Positions 1-10,667 of a stretch of DNA of 64,000 nt are shown in pieces. The DNA is from an uncultured Candidatus Pelagibacter sp. GTDB lineage: Bacteria > Pseudomonadota > Alphaproteobacteria > Pelagibacterales > Pelagibacteraceae. The first letter of the stretch is position 1. Each line of letters starts with the position of its first letter. Where the stretch lies: NCBI RefSeq assembly GCF_943788075.1, contig NZ_CALSOW010000004.1, positions 1 to 64,000 of the forward strand, written 5' to 3'. Position numbers and translations under genes: made by a program. The notes beneath the pieces were generated by a model. The model did not search any database, was not told where the DNA came from, and was given only the letters and a program-made list of their open reading frames with translations.

Positions 1-1
1 T

Positions 2-1015
2 AATTTTAATGCAGCTTTAAGCATAAGTATAATTATATTGATAATTTTTAGTGTTGCCCCTTTACTTAATTGGTTCATTCTCGATGCCACATTTGTTGGT
101 GATAGCAAAGAAGCTTGTACTGGTGGAGGTGCATGTTGGGTTTATATTAAAACTTGGTTTAATAGATTTATGTATGGAATGTATCCAAATGCAGAGCAAT
201 GGAGAGTTAATGCAACATTTATTATTGTATTAGGGTTAATGGCAGCAGGCTATTTTTTTCCTCTAAGATTTAAAAAATATCTAACTTTTTACTATGTCAT
301 ATTTTTACCAATAATATCATTTTTACTTATCTATTATTTGATATCTGGAGGAGAATTTGGTCTAGAATGGGTTGAAACAGGTGCTTGGGGTGGTTTATCT
401 CTAACCTTTATCGTTTCATTTTTTTCTTTAATTTTCTGTTTTCCAATTGGTATGATGTTGGCACTTGGAAGAAGATCAGATTTAGCTGTTGTTAAATATT
501 CATCTCTTTCATTTATTGAGTTTTGGAGAGGTGTACCTTTAATTACTGTTTTATTCATGTCAGCTGTTATGTTTCCTATGTTTTTACCAGATGGAACATA
601 TGTTGATAAATTAATTAGAGTTATTGTTGCTATCACATTATTTGAAGCTGCTTATACAGCAGAAGTTATTAGAGGTGGTTTACAAGCCTTACCAAGAGGT
701 CAGTATGATGCTGCAAAATCTTTGGGTATGGGTTACTGGAGACTTCACTTGTTAGTTATTTTACCACAAGCTTTAAAATTAGTTATTCCTGGAATAGCTA
801 ATACGTTTTTAGCTTTAGTAAAAGATACTCCATTAATCTTTGTAGTAGGGTTATTAGAGTTAGTTGGAATGTTGAATTTAGCGAAAACAAATCCTAAATG
901 GCTTGGTTTTTCAATGGAAGGATATGTGTTTGCTGGAATAATATTCTGGATTATTTGCTACAGTATGAGTAAATATAGTCAAAAATTAGAATTAAAATTT
1001 AAAACAGATAGATAG
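2..1015 (+). CDS. aapM: AapM-type general L-amino-acid ABC transporter permease (5' end outside the window)
   Basis: Inner-membrane permease of a polar amino-acid importer of the AapJQMP type. The reading frame is open to the left edge, so the true start lies upstream and the TTG at 38 is not a reliable start. About six hydrophobic segments are visible. The permease signature EVIRGGLQALPRGQYDAAKS, the loop that docks on the ATPase, lies around residues 210-230 of the visible part, followed by the usual IPGIANTFLALVKDTPL region. The ATP-binding partner starts 3 bases after the stop codon, which supports the assignment. Known role of the family: uptake of many L-amino acids, a central nutrient for SAR11. 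Assignment to AapM rather than AapQ is from gene order (M before P). Confidence 0.9.
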   Translation, partial: NFNAALSISIIILIIFSVAPLLNWFILDATFVGDSKEACTGGGACWVYIKTWFNRFMYGMYPNAEQWRVNATFIIVLGLMAAGYFFPLRFKKYLTFYYVIFLPIISFLLIYYLISGGEFGLEWVETGAWGGLSLTFIVSFFSLIFCFPIGMMLALGRRSDLAVVKYSSLSFIEFWRGVPLITVLFMSAVMFPMFLPDGTYVDKLIRVIVAITLFEAAYTAEVIRGGLQALPRGQYDAAKSLGMGYWRLHLLVILPQALKLVIPGIANTFLALVKDTPLIFVVGLLELVGMLNLAKTNPKWLGFSMEGYVFAGIIFWIICYSMSKYSQKLELKFKTDR

Positions 1016-1018
1016 ATT

Positions 1019-1753
1019 ATGTCAGATTCAATTATACAAATTAGTGAAGTAAATAAATGGTACGGTGATTTTCAAGTTCTTAAAGATATAAATCTTGAAG
1101 TTAAAGCTAAAGAAAAAATTGTTGTTTGTGGACCTTCTGGATCAGGTAAATCTACCTTAATTAGATGTATTAATAGATTGGAAGAACATCAAAAAGGAAA
1201 CATCATTGTTGATGGTACAGAAATTTCTGAAGATACTAAAAATATTGAACAAGTAAGAGCTGAAGTTGGAATGGTATTTCAACAATTTAACTTATTTCCT
1301 CATTTATCTATTGTTGACAACTGTACGCTTGCTCCTATTTGGGTTAAAAAGATGCCAAAAAAAGAGGCTGAAGAATTAGCTCTTAAACATTTAGAAAGAG
1401 TTCAAATTTTAGATCAAGCTCAAAAATTTCCAGGCCAACTTTCTGGGGGACAGCAACAAAGGGTAGCAATAGCAAGAGCTTTATGTATGGAACCTAAAAT
1501 TATGTTATTTGATGAACCAACCTCTGCATTAGATCCTGAAATGATTAAAGAAGTGCTTGATGTAATGGTTAATCTAGCAAAAGAAGGTATGACAATGATT
1601 GTTGTAACTCATGAGATGGGTTTTGCTAAAGAAGTTGCAGATAGCATGATTTTTATGGATGAAGGAAGAATAGTGGAGAAGGCTGATACCAAAGAGTTCT
1701 TTGCTAATCCAAAGAGTGACAGAACTAAGCTGTTTTTAAGTCAAATTTTATAA
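1019..1753 (+). CDS. aapP: AapP-type amino-acid ABC transporter ATP-binding protein
   Basis: Cytoplasmic ATPase that powers the amino-acid importer encoded just upstream. At 244 residues it has the normal length. Walker A is GPSGSGKST at residues 38-46, the ABC signature [15 protein letters not shown] is near residue 141, Walker [14 protein letters not shown] is near 161-173, and the switch histidine is in VVTHEMGFA. The ATG at 1019 follows the permease stop by 3 bases, so the two are translated from one mRNA. It is very close to the GlnQ/HisP subfamily for polar amino acids; the Aap label rests on the linked permease. The reading frame is intact. Confidence 0.93.
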   Translation: MSDSIIQISEVNKWYGDFQVLKDINLEVKAKEKIVVCGPSGSGKSTLIRCINRLEEHQKGNIIVDGTEISEDTKNIEQVRAEVGMVFQQFNLFPHLSIVDNCTLAPIWVKKMPKKEAEELALKHLERVQILDQAQKFPGQLSGGQQQRVAIARALCMEPKIMLFDEPTSALDPEMIKEVLDVMVNLAKEGMTMIVVTHEMGFAKEVADSMIFMDEGRIVEKADTKEFFANPKSDRTKLFLSQIL

Positions 1754-1787
1754 AAAACTTAAATTTCAGAACCTAAATAATCGTTTT

Positions 1788-1812
1788 TTTCAAACTCTAT
1801 TTTGAAATTTTA
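1788..1812 (+). terminator. Possible weak intrinsic terminator after aapP
   Basis: A 7-bp stem TTTCAAA (1788-1794) and TTTGAAA (1801-1807) with a 6-base loop is followed by a short T run. The stem is AT-rich, so it may be fortuitous in this AT-rich DNA. Its position, about 35 bases after the aapP stop codon, is where an operon terminator would be expected. Confidence 0.3.
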
Positions 1813-1940
1813 TCTTCAACTTATGCTTGACAGGTTTAGAATTTTTTAAATTTTACCTTAAAAATAATAAATTTTTTTATTGCAGTAACATTAATTAATT
1901 TGTTCAATATGTTTTTAAAATTTAATTAAGAGGGGTCTTA

Positions 1941-2249
1941 ATGGAAGATAATTTCAACAAACACTTGGGTAACAAACTCAAGCTAAGAAGATTAGCTTTA
2001 GGTTTAACACAAACTAAAGTCGCAAAAGCAATTAACGTTACATTTCAACAAATTCAAAAATATGAAAAAGGCACTAATGGAGTAAGCTCAATTAGATTAC
2101 TTCAGTTATCAAATTATTTAAAAGTACCAATTAATTATTTCTTTGAGGATTTTTCAGAATATTTAATTAATTTAGAAAAATCACAAGAAGGTCACATGAA
2201 TGTTAATTATAATTTTTTAACAAAGTTATATTCAGAACTTAAGTGCTGA
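1941..2249 (+). CDS. XRE/Cro-CI family helix-turn-helix regulator (C-terminus probably frameshifted)
   Basis: Small DNA-binding regulator. Residues about 10-65 form an XRE-type helix-turn-helix: LRRLALGLTQTKVAKAINVT, then QQIQKYEKG and a third helix region SSIRLLQLSNYL. The start has a good ribosome site, AGAGGGG, 9 bases before the ATG. The frame stops after ELKC at 2249. If one A is removed around 2240-2242 the frame runs on as ELSADQKLKFNK... to a TAA at 2311-2313, adding 23 codons, so the true protein is probably about 125 residues. The gene stands alone between the aap genes and two tRNA genes; its targets are unknown. Single-domain regulators of this kind are common in SAR11. Confidence 0.8.
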   Translation: MEDNFNKHLGNKLKLRRLALGLTQTKVAKAINVTFQQIQKYEKGTNGVSSIRLLQLSNYLKVPINYFFEDFSEYLINLEKSQEGHMNVNYNFLTKLYSELKC

Positions 2250-2407
2250 TCAAAAGTTAAAATTTAATAAATCTTTACAAATTTCAGGAACAGTTATTTC
2301 TAAAGCAGTATAATTTAATTTTATTTAAGACCCTATAATTAAGTTTAGAAATTCTACTTAATCAAATCAAGAATATTATTTTAAATATTTTTTTTGGATA
2401 ATTTTTT

Positions 2408-2483
2408 TGGCTCCTCGGGCAGGACTCGAACCTGCGACCAATTGATTAACAGTCAACTGCTCTACCAACTGAGCTACCGAGGA
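2408..2483 (-). tRNA. tRNA-Asn (anticodon GTT)
   Basis: On the minus strand a full cloverleaf can be drawn: acceptor TCCTCGG pairing with CCGAGGA, D arm AGCTCAGTTGGTAGAGC, anticodon loop CTGTTAA giving GTT, T arm GCAGGTTCGAGTCCTGC. Discriminator G and an encoded CCA end at 2408. Length is 76. It lies 50 bases downstream of tRNA-Cys and is probably co-transcribed with it. Confidence 0.96.
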
Positions 2484-2533
2484 ATGTAAAAAACTCAACT
2501 TACTTTTTTTTAGAACTAAAACAAGATTTTTTT

Positions 2534-2607
2534 TGGAGGCAACGCCCGGAATCGAACCGGGATACAAGGATTTGCAATCCTCTGCGTAACCATTCCGCCA
2601 CGTTGCC
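2534..2607 (-). tRNA. tRNA-Cys (anticodon GCA)
   Basis: Minus-strand cloverleaf with acceptor GGCAACG/CGTTGCC, anticodon loop TTGCAAA giving GCA, and T arm CCCGGTTCGATTCCGGG. The discriminator base is T, the identity element expected for tRNA-Cys, followed by an encoded CCA. Length is 74. It is the upstream member of a Cys-Asn tRNA pair. Confidence 0.96.
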
Positions 2608-2730
2608 ATCTTGTTTTGACTAATAGCTTCAGATGCCTTTTTATATTAAATATTTCTCATTAGTCTATTAAATAACGATCTAAATTGATTATTGTTAATT
2701 GTAATTATTAAATTATAAACTTTAAGATAC

Positions 2731-5358
2731 ATGAGCAGTGATAAATATATACATTCTGATGTTGAAGATAAGATTTATTCTTATTGGGAGAAAAATGGTC
2801 TTTTTAAACCAAAAGAAAATTCAAAGAAATTTTCTATAGTTATACCTCCACCTAATGTAACAGGCAGTCTTCACATGGGCCATGCCTTAAATAATTCTAT
2901 TCAAGATTTATTAGTTCGTTATCACCGAATGAATAATTTTGAGACTTTATGGCAACCTGGAACAGATCATGCGGGTATAGCAACTCAAGCTTTAGTTGAG
3001 AGAAAACTTACTGCTGAAAAAATTGATAAAAATGAAATTGGAAGAGATAAATTTATTGAAAAAGTTTGGGAATGGAAAGAGCAATATGGTGACATTATTA
3101 TTAACCAATTAAAAAAGCTTGGATGTTCTTGTGATTGGTCACGTAATGCTTTTACGATGGATGAAAATCTATCTAAATCAGTAATCAAAGTTTTTGTTGA
3201 TCTTTATAATAAAAACTTAATTTACAAAGATAAAAAATTGGTAAATTGGGATACTGTTTTAAAAACAGCAATTTCTGATCTTGAAGTTGATCAAAGAGAA
3301 GTAAATTCTAAAATTTATTATATTCAATATCCAATTGATGGAACTGATGAATTTATAACAATTGCAACCACAAGACCTGAGACGATGTTGGGAGATACTG
3401 CTATTGCAGTTAATCCAAAAGATGATCGTTTTAAATCATTTGTTGGTAAAACGGTTACAATACCAATTGTTGGAAGAAAGATTAAAATTATAGAAGATGA
3501 TTACGCGGATCCTGAACAAGGAACTGGTGCACTTAAGATTACTCCTGCACATGATTTTAATGACTATGATGTTGGACAAAGAAACAATCTTGAAATTATT
3601 AATATATTTACAGAAGCAGGTAAAATTAATGAAAATGCTCCTAAAGAATATATTGGTCTTGATAGATTTGAAGCAAGAAAAAGAATTTTAAAAGAACTTA
3701 AAGAGAAAGAATTTTTTGTAAAAGAAGAAAATATAAAGAATAAAGTTCCTTATGGGGATAGATCTAATTCTATAATTGAACCATTCTTAACAGAACAATG
3801 GTTTGCTGATGCTGAAAAACTATCTGTTAAAGCAAAAGAAGTTGTTAATTCTAAAAAGACTAATTTTTTTCCTGAAAATTGGTCAAAGACTTATTTTCAA
3901 TGGATGAACAATATTGAGCCTTGGTGTATTTCAAGACAGCTTTGGTGGGGTCATCAAATACCTGCTTGGTATGGTCCTGATAAAAAAATCTTTGTAGCTA
4001 ACAATGAAGATGAGGCAAAAAAATTAGCCAATAAACATTATGGTAAAGATGAAGAATTAATTCGTGACCCTGACGTTTTAGACACATGGTTTTCATCTGG
4101 ACTTTGGCCATTTGCAACATTGGGTTGGCCAGACAATAAAGAATATGTTGAAAAGTTTTATCCAACATCTGTTTTAGTAACAGGTTTTGACATTATTTTT
4201 TTCTGGGTTGCTAGAATGATTATGTTTGGAACTGAATTTTTAAATAAAGAACCATTTAAAGATATTTATGTTCATGCATTAGTCAGAGATGAGAAGGGTC
4301 AAAAAATGTCTAAATCAAAAGGAAATGTAATTGATCCTTTAGATTTAATTGAAAAATATAGTGCTGACGCATTAAGATTTACTCTTCTTTCAATGGCTTC
4401 TCCTGGTACAGATGTAAAACTTTCTGAAGATAGAGTTAAAGGTTATAGAAATTTTCTAAATAAACTTTGGAATGCTAATAATTTTTTAATCACAAATGAA
4501 TGTGATTTTTCTGATATTGATAAAGTCCCAAATTTATCAGTTAACATTAATAAGTGGATTTATGCAGAATTAATTGAAGCAAAATCTAAAATTGAAAAAA
4601 ATTTAGAAGATTACAGATTTGATGAGGCTGCAAAAAATGCTTATCAATTTGCATGGCACTCGTATTGTGACTGGTATTTAGAATTATCTAAAACAATCTT
4701 ATTTTCTGATAATGAGGAAGCCAAAAGTGAGGTTAAAAAAGTTTCAAGTTATATATTCAAGCAAATCTTAATTTTATTACATCCTTTTATTCCATTTGTT
4801 ACAGAGGAGATTTGGCTTAAAAATAAATTTGATAATTCAAGTAAAGATTTTTTGATGCTTGCTAATTGGCCAACAGGTAAAATTAATAAAGATACTGATA
4901 CAGAACAAGTTGAAAATATTATTAGTATAATATCTGAAATTAGATCTTTTAAGAATGAGCTTAATGTTGGACCTGGTTCATTTATAGAAATGTCTATAAA
5001 CAATATTAACGATAAGCAGAAAAAGTTCATTAATGATAATGAAATTATCCTTAAAAAATTAGGCAGAATAAACAATATTTTGAATGATGATCTGGATAAG
5101 CCGGCTGCAACGATGGTTGTTTCAGGTGATTTATTTAAGATTTATTTTGATAAAGATGTTGATTTAAAACTTATTAAGGAAAATTTAACTAGTAAACAAA
5201 ACAGAATTCAAGAAGAGATGAATAAGATATCCCAAAGATTGGAAAATAAAAGTTTTGTAGATAGAGCTCCAAAAGAGATTGTTGAACAGGAAAAAACTAA
5301 TTATAATAATTTAAAGAATGATATTGATAAAATATTAGTAACTATAAAGGGTATATAA
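2731..5358 (+). CDS. valS: Valyl-tRNA synthetase
   Basis: Class I aminoacyl-tRNA synthetase that charges tRNA-Val and edits mischarged threonine. At 875 residues it is full length. The HIGH-type motif is HMGH at residues 48-51 in [15 protein letters not shown]. The editing (CP1) domain follows, with [17 protein letters not shown], and the KMSKSKGN loop is near residue 525. The C-terminal 70 residues are charged and heptad-like, matching the ValS coiled-coil arm. The stop codon overlaps the ilvD start by one base (TAATG), so ilvD is likely in the same operon; the valine link between ValS and the branched-chain enzyme IlvD is suggestive. Frame intact. Confidence 0.98.
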   Translation: MSSDKYIHSDVEDKIYSYWEKNGLFKPKENSKKFSIVIPPPNVTGSLHMGHALNNSIQDLLVRYHRMNNFETLWQPGTDHAGIATQALVERKLTAEKIDKNEIGRDKFIEKVWEWKEQYGDIIINQLKKLGCSCDWSRNAFTMDENLSKSVIKVFVDLYNKNLIYKDKKLVNWDTVLKTAISDLEVDQREVNSKIYYIQYPIDGTDEFITIATTRPETMLGDTAIAVNPKDDRFKSFVGKTVTIPIVGRKIKIIEDDYADPEQGTGALKITPAHDFNDYDVGQRNNLEIINIFTEAGKINENAPKEYIGLDRFEARKRILKELKEKEFFVKEENIKNKVPYGDRSNSIIEPFLTEQWFADAEKLSVKAKEVVNSKKTNFFPENWSKTYFQWMNNIEPWCISRQLWWGHQIPAWYGPDKKIFVANNEDEAKKLANKHYGKDEELIRDPDVLDTWFSSGLWPFATLGWPDNKEYVEKFYPTSVLVTGFDIIFFWVARMIMFGTEFLNKEPFKDIYVHALVRDEKGQKMSKSKGNVIDPLDLIEKYSADALRFTLLSMASPGTDVKLSEDRVKGYRNFLNKLWNANNFLITNECDFSDIDKVPNLSVNINKWIYAELIEAKSKIEKNLEDYRFDEAAKNAYQFAWHSYCDWYLELSKTILFSDNEEAKSEVKKVSSYIFKQILILLHPFIPFVTEEIWLKNKFDNSSKDFLMLANWPTGKINKDTDTEQVENIISIISEIRSFKNELNVGPGSFIEMSINNINDKQKKFINDNEIILKKLGRINNILNDDLDKPAATMVVSGDLFKIYFDKDVDLKLIKENLTSKQNRIQEEMNKISQRLENKSFVDRAPKEIVEQEKTNYNNLKNDIDKILVTIKGI

Positions 5359-7076
5359 TGGCAAAATTTAATAAAAAGAAACTTCCAAGCAGGCATACAT
5401 CATTAGGAGCCGATAGAGCTCCTCACAGGTCTTTTTATTATGCGATGGGTGAAACAGAGAAAGATGTGGCAAAACCATTTGTAGGCGTTGTATCTACTTG
5501 GAATGAAGCTGCACCATGCAATATTGCTCTTATGAGACAAGCTCAATCTGTTAAAAAAGGAGTTAGGGCTAACGGTGGAACGCCTAGAGAATTTTGCACA
5601 ATTACAGTCACCGATGGAATTGCAATGGGCCATGAAGGTATGAAAGCTTCTTTAATATCAAGAGAAGTTATAGCAGATTCAGCTGAACTTACTGTAAGAG
5701 GCCATTGTTATGATGCCTTAGTTGGTATTGCAGGATGTGATAAATCTTTACCTGCATTAATGATGTCGATGGTAAGATTAAATGTACCGAGTGTATTTAT
5801 ATACGGTGGATCAATTCTTCCAGGAAGATACAAAGGTAAAGATGTAACGGTAGTTGATGTATTTGAAGCAGTTGGAAAACATTCGTCAGGTCAAATGTCT
5901 GCAGCTGAACTTAGAAAATTAGAATTAGTTGCTTGTCCAAGTGCAGGAGCTTGTGGTGGTCAATTTACAGCAAATACGATGGCATGTGTATCAGAGGCTA
6001 TTGGTTTAGCATTACCATATTCTGCAGGAACTCCAGCTCCTTATGAAGAAAGAGATAAGTATGCAAAAGAAAGTGGAAAAACAGTTATGAATCTTTTGGC
6101 AAAAAAAATTAAACCTAGAGACATTGTAACCAGAAAAGCTTTAGAAAATGCTGCAACAATAGTTGCTGCAACAGGCGGATCTACTAATGCTGCATTACAT
6201 TTACCAGCAATTGCAAATGAAGCTGGAATAAAATTTGATTTAATGGATGTTGCTAAAATTTTTAAAAAAACTCCTTATCTTGCTGATTTAAAACCTGGTG
6301 GAAAATATGTTGCAAAAGACATGTGGTTAGCAGGGGGTGTTCCAATGCTACTTAAAACTTTATTCGATGGTGGCTTTATTCATGGAGACTGTATGACGGT
6401 TACAGGAAAAACCATGAAGGAAAATTTAAAGAATATTAAGTTTAACCCTAAACAAAAAGTTTTAAGAAAATATGACAATCCGTTATCTCCAGATGGAGGT
6501 GTAGTTGGTCTGAAAGGAAATTTGGCTCCTGATGGAGGAATTGTTAAAATTGCTGGACTTAAAAAATTACAATTTACTGGTAAAGCTAGATGTTTTGATA
6601 ATGAAGAAGCAGCAATGTCAGCTGTGCAAAACCGAAAGTATAAAGAAGGGGATGTAATTATTATTCGTTATGAAGGACCTGTTGGAGGACCAGGTATGAG
6701 AGAAATGCTATCAACCACTGGTGCAATTTATGGTCAAGGGATGGGGGAGAAAGTTGCCCTTATAACCGATGGTAGGTTCTCTGGAGCTACAAGAGGCTTT
6801 TGTGTGGGTCATGTAGGCCCTGAGGCGGCTCTAGGTGGTCCCATAGCCTTATTACGTAATGGAGATGTTATTGATATTGATGCAAAAAAAGGAACAATTA
6901 ACGTTAGACTTTCGAAAAAAGAATTAGCTTCAAGAAAACGTAAATGGAAACCTAGAAAATCTGATTTTGGTTCTGGTACACTTTGGAAATACGCACAAAC
7001 CGTAGGACCAGCTTATTTAGGTGCCCCAACTCATCCTGGTAAGAAAAAAGAAGTTAAGGATTATTCAGAAATTTAA
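5358..7076 (+). CDS. ilvD: Dihydroxy-acid dehydratase
   Basis: Fe-S enzyme of valine, leucine and isoleucine biosynthesis that dehydrates 2,3-dihydroxy-isovalerate to the 2-oxo acid. The protein has 572 residues, typical for the IlvD branch of the IlvD/Edd family. The three family cysteine regions are present: [26 protein letters not shown] and [18 protein letters not shown]. The C-terminal [18 protein letters not shown] block is the usual IlvD signature. It starts on the valS stop codon and its own stop overlaps the next ATG by one base, so translation of the three genes is coupled. Edd (phosphogluconate dehydratase) is the main alternative but fits less well. Confidence 0.96.
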   Translation: MAKFNKKKLPSRHTSLGADRAPHRSFYYAMGETEKDVAKPFVGVVSTWNEAAPCNIALMRQAQSVKKGVRANGGTPREFCTITVTDGIAMGHEGMKASLISREVIADSAELTVRGHCYDALVGIAGCDKSLPALMMSMVRLNVPSVFIYGGSILPGRYKGKDVTVVDVFEAVGKHSSGQMSAAELRKLELVACPSAGACGGQFTANTMACVSEAIGLALPYSAGTPAPYEERDKYAKESGKTVMNLLAKKIKPRDIVTRKALENAATIVAATGGSTNAALHLPAIANEAGIKFDLMDVAKIFKKTPYLADLKPGGKYVAKDMWLAGGVPMLLKTLFDGGFIHGDCMTVTGKTMKENLKNIKFNPKQKVLRKYDNPLSPDGGVVGLKGNLAPDGGIVKIAGLKKLQFTGKARCFDNEEAAMSAVQNRKYKEGDVIIIRYEGPVGGPGMREMLSTTGAIYGQGMGEKVALITDGRFSGATRGFCVGHVGPEAALGGPIALLRNGDVIDIDAKKGTINVRLSKKELASRKRKWKPRKSDFGSGTLWKYAQTVGPAYLGAPTHPGKKKEVKDYSEI

Positions 7077-8281
7077 TGAAAATTCGTCCAGTTATCTTAT
7101 GTGGTGGAGCTGGAACACGTCTATGGCCTAATTCTAAAAATCATCAGGCTAAACAATTTATTGATTTTGGTAATTGGACTTTATTAGGTAAAACTTTAGA
7201 AAGAACTAAAGCTTCAATTTATGACGCACCAATTATAAGCACAAATAAAAAATACTTAAAACAGATTAAACAACATCTTAAAAAAAATAAGATCAAGAAT
7301 TATAAAATTGTTTTAGAGCCTGCAAAAAGAAATACAGCGCCAGCTATTTTAAGTACTGCTTTAATTAAAGATATTCCTAACGATCAACCATTGATGTTTT
7401 TTACAGCTGATCATTTAATTGAAAAGATGAGTGTATTTAATAAAGCAATTAGTAAAAATAAATTAAATTTAACTGATCAAAATATATTTATATTTGGAAT
7501 AAAACCGACATCTCCATCCAGTGAATACGGTTATTTTTTAACTAAAAAAATTAAAGGAAACATCAATAAAGTGACAAAATTTATTGAAAAACCAAAAGAA
7601 GCAAAAGCTAAACAGGTTATAAAACAAAAAGGTTATTGGAACTCAGGAATGTTTTATCTTAGAAAAGACTCAATAATTAATAATTATAAAAAACTTCAGC
7701 CAATTATTTACAGAAATTGTGCGAATGCGGTTAATAAAGCAAAACTAAAAGATAACACTTATTATTTAAACAAATCATCATTTGAAAAAGCAACAGCAAA
7801 ATCTTTTGATTATGCAATCTTAGAAAAGACAAAACAAATTAATGCTATTAAATTAGATATTCCTTGGTCAGATCTTGGAAGCTGGAAAGAGATCTTAAAA
7901 ATGTACGATAAGAATAAAAATAAATATGTTAAGAAAAAAAATGTTTATTACCGACCATGGGGCAGATATACAAACTTATTTGAAGGAAAACATTTCTTAA
8001 TTAAAGAATTATTTGTTAAACCTAAGGGTATTTTAAGTTTACAGAAACATCATCATAGAGCTGAACATTGGTTAGTTACACAAGGAAATCCTAAAATAAC
8101 TTTAAATAAAGAATACTTTATAAAAAGACCTAATGAACATATATTTATTCCATTAGAAGCAATTCATAGAATTCAAAATCCTGGAAAAAAACCAGTAAAA
8201 ATTATGGAAGCTCAAGTTGGATCAATTTTAAAAGAAACAGATATTATAAGATATCAAGATGTTTATGGTCGAGTAAAATAA
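7076..8281 (+). CDS. manC: Mannose-1-phosphate guanylyltransferase with C-terminal PMI type II domain
   Basis: Makes GDP-mannose for surface polysaccharide. The N-terminal nucleotidyltransferase domain carries CGGAGTRLWP at residues 9-18 and the family motifs FTADHLIEK, FIEKPKEA and WNSGMFYL. The C-terminal cupin domain from about residue 295 has the type II mannose-6-phosphate isomerase blocks YYRPWGRY, LQKHHHRAEHW and FIPLEAIHRIQNPG. At 401 residues it is shorter than the roughly 470 of typical XanB/AlgA proteins, mainly through a shortened linker, but both ends are complete. It overlaps ilvD by one base and ends directly before phoR. Whether the isomerase half is active cannot be told from sequence. 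Confidence 0.9.
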   Translation: MKIRPVILCGGAGTRLWPNSKNHQAKQFIDFGNWTLLGKTLERTKASIYDAPIISTNKKYLKQIKQHLKKNKIKNYKIVLEPAKRNTAPAILSTALIKDIPNDQPLMFFTADHLIEKMSVFNKAISKNKLNLTDQNIFIFGIKPTSPSSEYGYFLTKKIKGNINKVTKFIEKPKEAKAKQVIKQKGYWNSGMFYLRKDSIINNYKKLQPIIYRNCANAVNKAKLKDNTYYLNKSSFEKATAKSFDYAILEKTKQINAIKLDIPWSDLGSWKEILKMYDKNKNKYVKKKNVYYRPWGRYTNLFEGKHFLIKELFVKPKGILSLQKHHHRAEHWLVTQGNPKITLNKEYFIKRPNEHIFIPLEAIHRIQNPGKKPVKIMEAQVGSILKETDIIRYQDVYGRVK

Positions 8282-9440
8282 GTGGAATTATTAACAATAA
8301 TATTATTATTAATTATCGGTTTGTTAACTTTTTTATTATTAAAAAAGGAAAGGGTATTAGGGATCAGTACTGATGATAATAAAGATAAAAATCAAATCAA
8401 AATTATTGAGAGCAAAGATTATAGAAAGAATATTTATGAATTATTAAATTATATTCCTGAAGGTATTTTAATTTTAGATAAATCCAAAAAAGTAATGTTT
8501 AGCAACAACTCTGCTACAGAATGGTTTCAAACTAAATTAGATGAAAATATAAGTAGTTTTCTAAGAAACCCAGATTTACTAATCGCTATTGATAAAGCTT
8601 TTGAAGGTAATAATTTAACTGATCTTGAAATTGAAATAAGAAATCAATCAACTTTTAGATTAAATATTACAATCTATCTTGATAAAACAAATTTATTCTT
8701 TGATGAAACGTCATGTTTTTTATTCATAAGAGACTTGACTGAATTTCATAAATTCCAACAATTAAAATCAGATTTTGTAGCAAATGTTTCTCATGAATTA
8801 AGAACACCGCTTCAATCAATTAAAATGGGCCTAGAAACATTTGAAAACAACTCTGATTTAAAGAAAAATTCTGAAGTTAATAACTTACTTCCAATTATGA
8901 CCTCTCAATCTGAAAGAATGGAAAATCTAATCAGAGATTTATTGTCATTATCAAAAATTGAATTGCAAGAACACATCAGACCAACTCATGAAATAGATTT
9001 AAATGAGTTAATAGAATATGTGATTAAAACATATGAAAAAATAGTCAGTAAAAATAATATCAAATTAAACTTTAATAAAGTTGAAAATTTTAAAATAGTT
9101 GGAGATAAAGATAAGTTGATTGAAATTTTCACTAACCTTATTGATAACGCTATTAAATACAGTGAAAAAAACAAAGAAGTTACAATTACATTTAAAAAAG
9201 AAGGTAATTTAAATATTGTTTCTATTGCAGACCAAGGAATTGGTATTCCTAAAGAGTCGATTCATAGAATCACAGAACGTTTTTTTACTGTTGATCCGAG
9301 TAAAAGTCGAAGTGTTGGAGGGACCGGTTTGGGACTAGCTATTGTAAAACATTTAGTATCACAACATAGAGCAGAAATGGACATTAAGCAGTGTCGAAAA
9401 TCAAGGAACTACAATTGATATTAAATTTAACGCCTTGTAA
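8282..9440 (+). CDS. phoR: Phosphate regulon sensor histidine kinase PhoR (C-terminal frameshift)
   Basis: Membrane sensor kinase that phosphorylates PhoB under phosphate limitation. It begins with GTG directly after the manC stop. One hydrophobic helix spans residues 1-21, a PAS-like region follows to about 150, then the phospho-acceptor motif FVANVSHELRTPLQSI. The ATPase domain has TNLIDNAIKYS, DQGIGIP and GGTGLGLAIV. The open frame stops at 9418 with an odd tail (KQCRKSRNYN). Removing one base near 9390 (extra C) restores KSVENQGTTIDIKFNAL and a stop at 9440, matching the normal end of a histidine kinase. Placement directly before pstS and a phoB downstream supports PhoR. Confidence 0.92.
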
Positions 9441-9460
9441 TACAACTAAAAAGTTAGTCA

Positions 9461-9489
9461 TTGTAACAAAACTTTAACCTTCCTTTAAT
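9461..9489 (+). promoter_or_regulatory. Predicted PhoB-binding repeats (Pho box) upstream of pstS
   Basis: Three heptamers in direct orientation start exactly 11 bases apart: TTGTAAC (9461-9467), CTTTAAC (9472-9478) and CTTTAAT (9483-9489), separated by AT-rich 4-mers. This matches the known PhoB site architecture (heptamer CTGTCAT-like, 11-bp period). They lie 65 bases before the pstS ATG. Binding by the PhoB encoded at 14811 is inferred. Confidence 0.8.
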
Positions 9490-9553
9490 AAAATATTAAG
9501 AAAATAGATTTAAATGTTTCGGACATTAAATAAATAATAGGAAAATATAAAAA

Positions 9554-10582
9554 ATGAATAAATTAATTAATGTGATGTTAGGAATTCTCCTAGCACTTAG
9601 TTTTGTAACAACTAGTCACTCAAGAGATCAAATCAGAATTGTTGGATCTTCAACTGTTTATCCTTACGCAACTGTTGTTGCTGAAAAATTTGGTAAGGCT
9701 GGTAAATTTAAAACACCGATAATTGAAAGTACCGGAACTGGTGGTGGAATGAAATTATTCTGTGCTGGTGTAGGTGCAAATCACCCAGATGTTACCAACG
9801 CATCAAGAGCGATTAAACCTAAAGAAAAAGCATTGTGTGAAAAAAATGGTGTATCTGAAATTATTGAAATTATTGTAGGAAATGATGGTATTTCTTTAGC
9901 TCATTCAAATAGTGCACCTGATGCTAATTTCACAAAAGAACAACTTTGGAGAGCTTTAGCAGCAAATGTTGACGTTGATGGCAAACTTGTTGAAAATCCA
10001 TATAAAAATTGGAATGATATAAACTCTAGTCTGCCAAATAAAAAAATTGAAATATTAGTTGCCCCTCCAACTTCTGGAACTAGAGATGCATGGAATTCTT
10101 TAGTAATGGTTAAAGGATGTTCTGATAAAGCAAAATCTCTTTTCAAAGCAGCAGATAAAAATGCTAAAAAAGAATGTGCTAAAATGAGAGAAGACGGTTA
10201 TGCAGTTGAAGCTGGTGAAAATGATACTTTAATTGTACAAAAACTTACTTCTAATCCAAATGCATATGGTTTTTTTGGATATAGTTATTTAGTTGCTAAC
10301 AAAGATAAAGTAAAAGCTGCAGCAGTTAATGGTGTACGACCATCATTAGAAGGTATTCAAAATTACTCTTATCCAATAGCAAGACCATTATTCTTTTATG
10401 TAAAGAAAGCACATGTTGGAGTAATTCCAGGAATTCAGGAATTTTTAGACGAATTTACATCTAAAAAAGCTATGAGTAACAGAGGTTATTTAGCTAAAAT
10501 TGGATTAGTGCCATTAGCTTCTGATAAATACAAAGTAACAAGAACAGCTGCTTTGGATTTAAAAACCATTAGCATAAAGTAG
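9554..10582 (+). CDS. pstS: Phosphate ABC transporter periplasmic phosphate-binding protein
   Basis: Captures phosphate in the periplasm for the PstCAB importer. The N-terminus is a Sec signal peptide with a hydrophobic core at residues 5-19 and likely cleavage near residue 24 (TSHSRDQ). The mature part opens with RIVGSSTVYPYATVVAEKF, the canonical PstS phosphate-binding block, and contains STGTGGGMKLFCAG, DVTNASRAI and PTSGTRDAW, all phosphate-contact regions. The length of 342 residues is normal. PhoB-like repeats lie upstream and a strong hairpin terminator downstream, so pstS can be made in excess over the membrane subunits, as expected for a binding protein. Confidence 0.97.
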   Translation: MNKLINVMLGILLALSFVTTSHSRDQIRIVGSSTVYPYATVVAEKFGKAGKFKTPIIESTGTGGGMKLFCAGVGANHPDVTNASRAIKPKEKALCEKNGVSEIIEIIVGNDGISLAHSNSAPDANFTKEQLWRALAANVDVDGKLVENPYKNWNDINSSLPNKKIEILVAPPTSGTRDAWNSLVMVKGCSDKAKSLFKAADKNAKKECAKMREDGYAVEAGENDTLIVQKLTSNPNAYGFFGYSYLVANKDKVKAAAVNGVRPSLEGIQNYSYPIARPLFFYVKKAHVGVIPGIQEFLDEFTSKKAMSNRGYLAKIGLVPLASDKYKVTRTAALDLKTISIK

Positions 10583-10601
10583 ATTTAGACTTATCCACAA
10601 T

Positions 10602-10630
10602 AAAAGGCCAGTTTTTACTGGCCTTTTTTT
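10602..10630 (+). terminator. Rho-independent terminator between pstS and pstC
   Basis: A 10-bp perfect stem AAAAGGCCAG (10602-10611) and CTGGCCTTTT (10618-10627) with loop TTTTTA is followed by more T residues to 10630. It is the clearest terminator in the window. It sits 20 bases after the pstS stop and just before a second set of Pho repeats, so it separates pstS from pstCAB transcription. Confidence 0.9.
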
Positions 10631-10649
10631 ATACAATCACAAAGTTAGT

Positions 10650-10667
10650 TTGTAACATTTCTGTAAC
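10650..10667 (+). promoter_or_regulatory. Predicted Pho box upstream of pstC
   Basis: Direct heptamers TTGTAAC (10650-10656) and CTGTAAC (10661-10667) start 11 bases apart, separated by ATTT. This is the closest match in the window to the classical CTGTCAT-type Pho box. It lies 25 bases before the pstC ATG; TATCAA at 10678-10683 is a possible -10. It would give pstCAB-phoU-phoB a second, PhoB-driven promoter after the pstS terminator. Confidence 0.8.

Noticed and set aside
1827..1852. TTGACA at 1827-1832 as the promoter of the XRE gene
   Set aside because: No -10 at acceptable spacing is convincing and the site is about 110 bases from the start; left out for lack of support.
2376..2609. Minus-strand frame of 77 codons
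   Set aside because: It only translates across tRNA-Asn and tRNA-Cys; the RNA genes explain the sequence.
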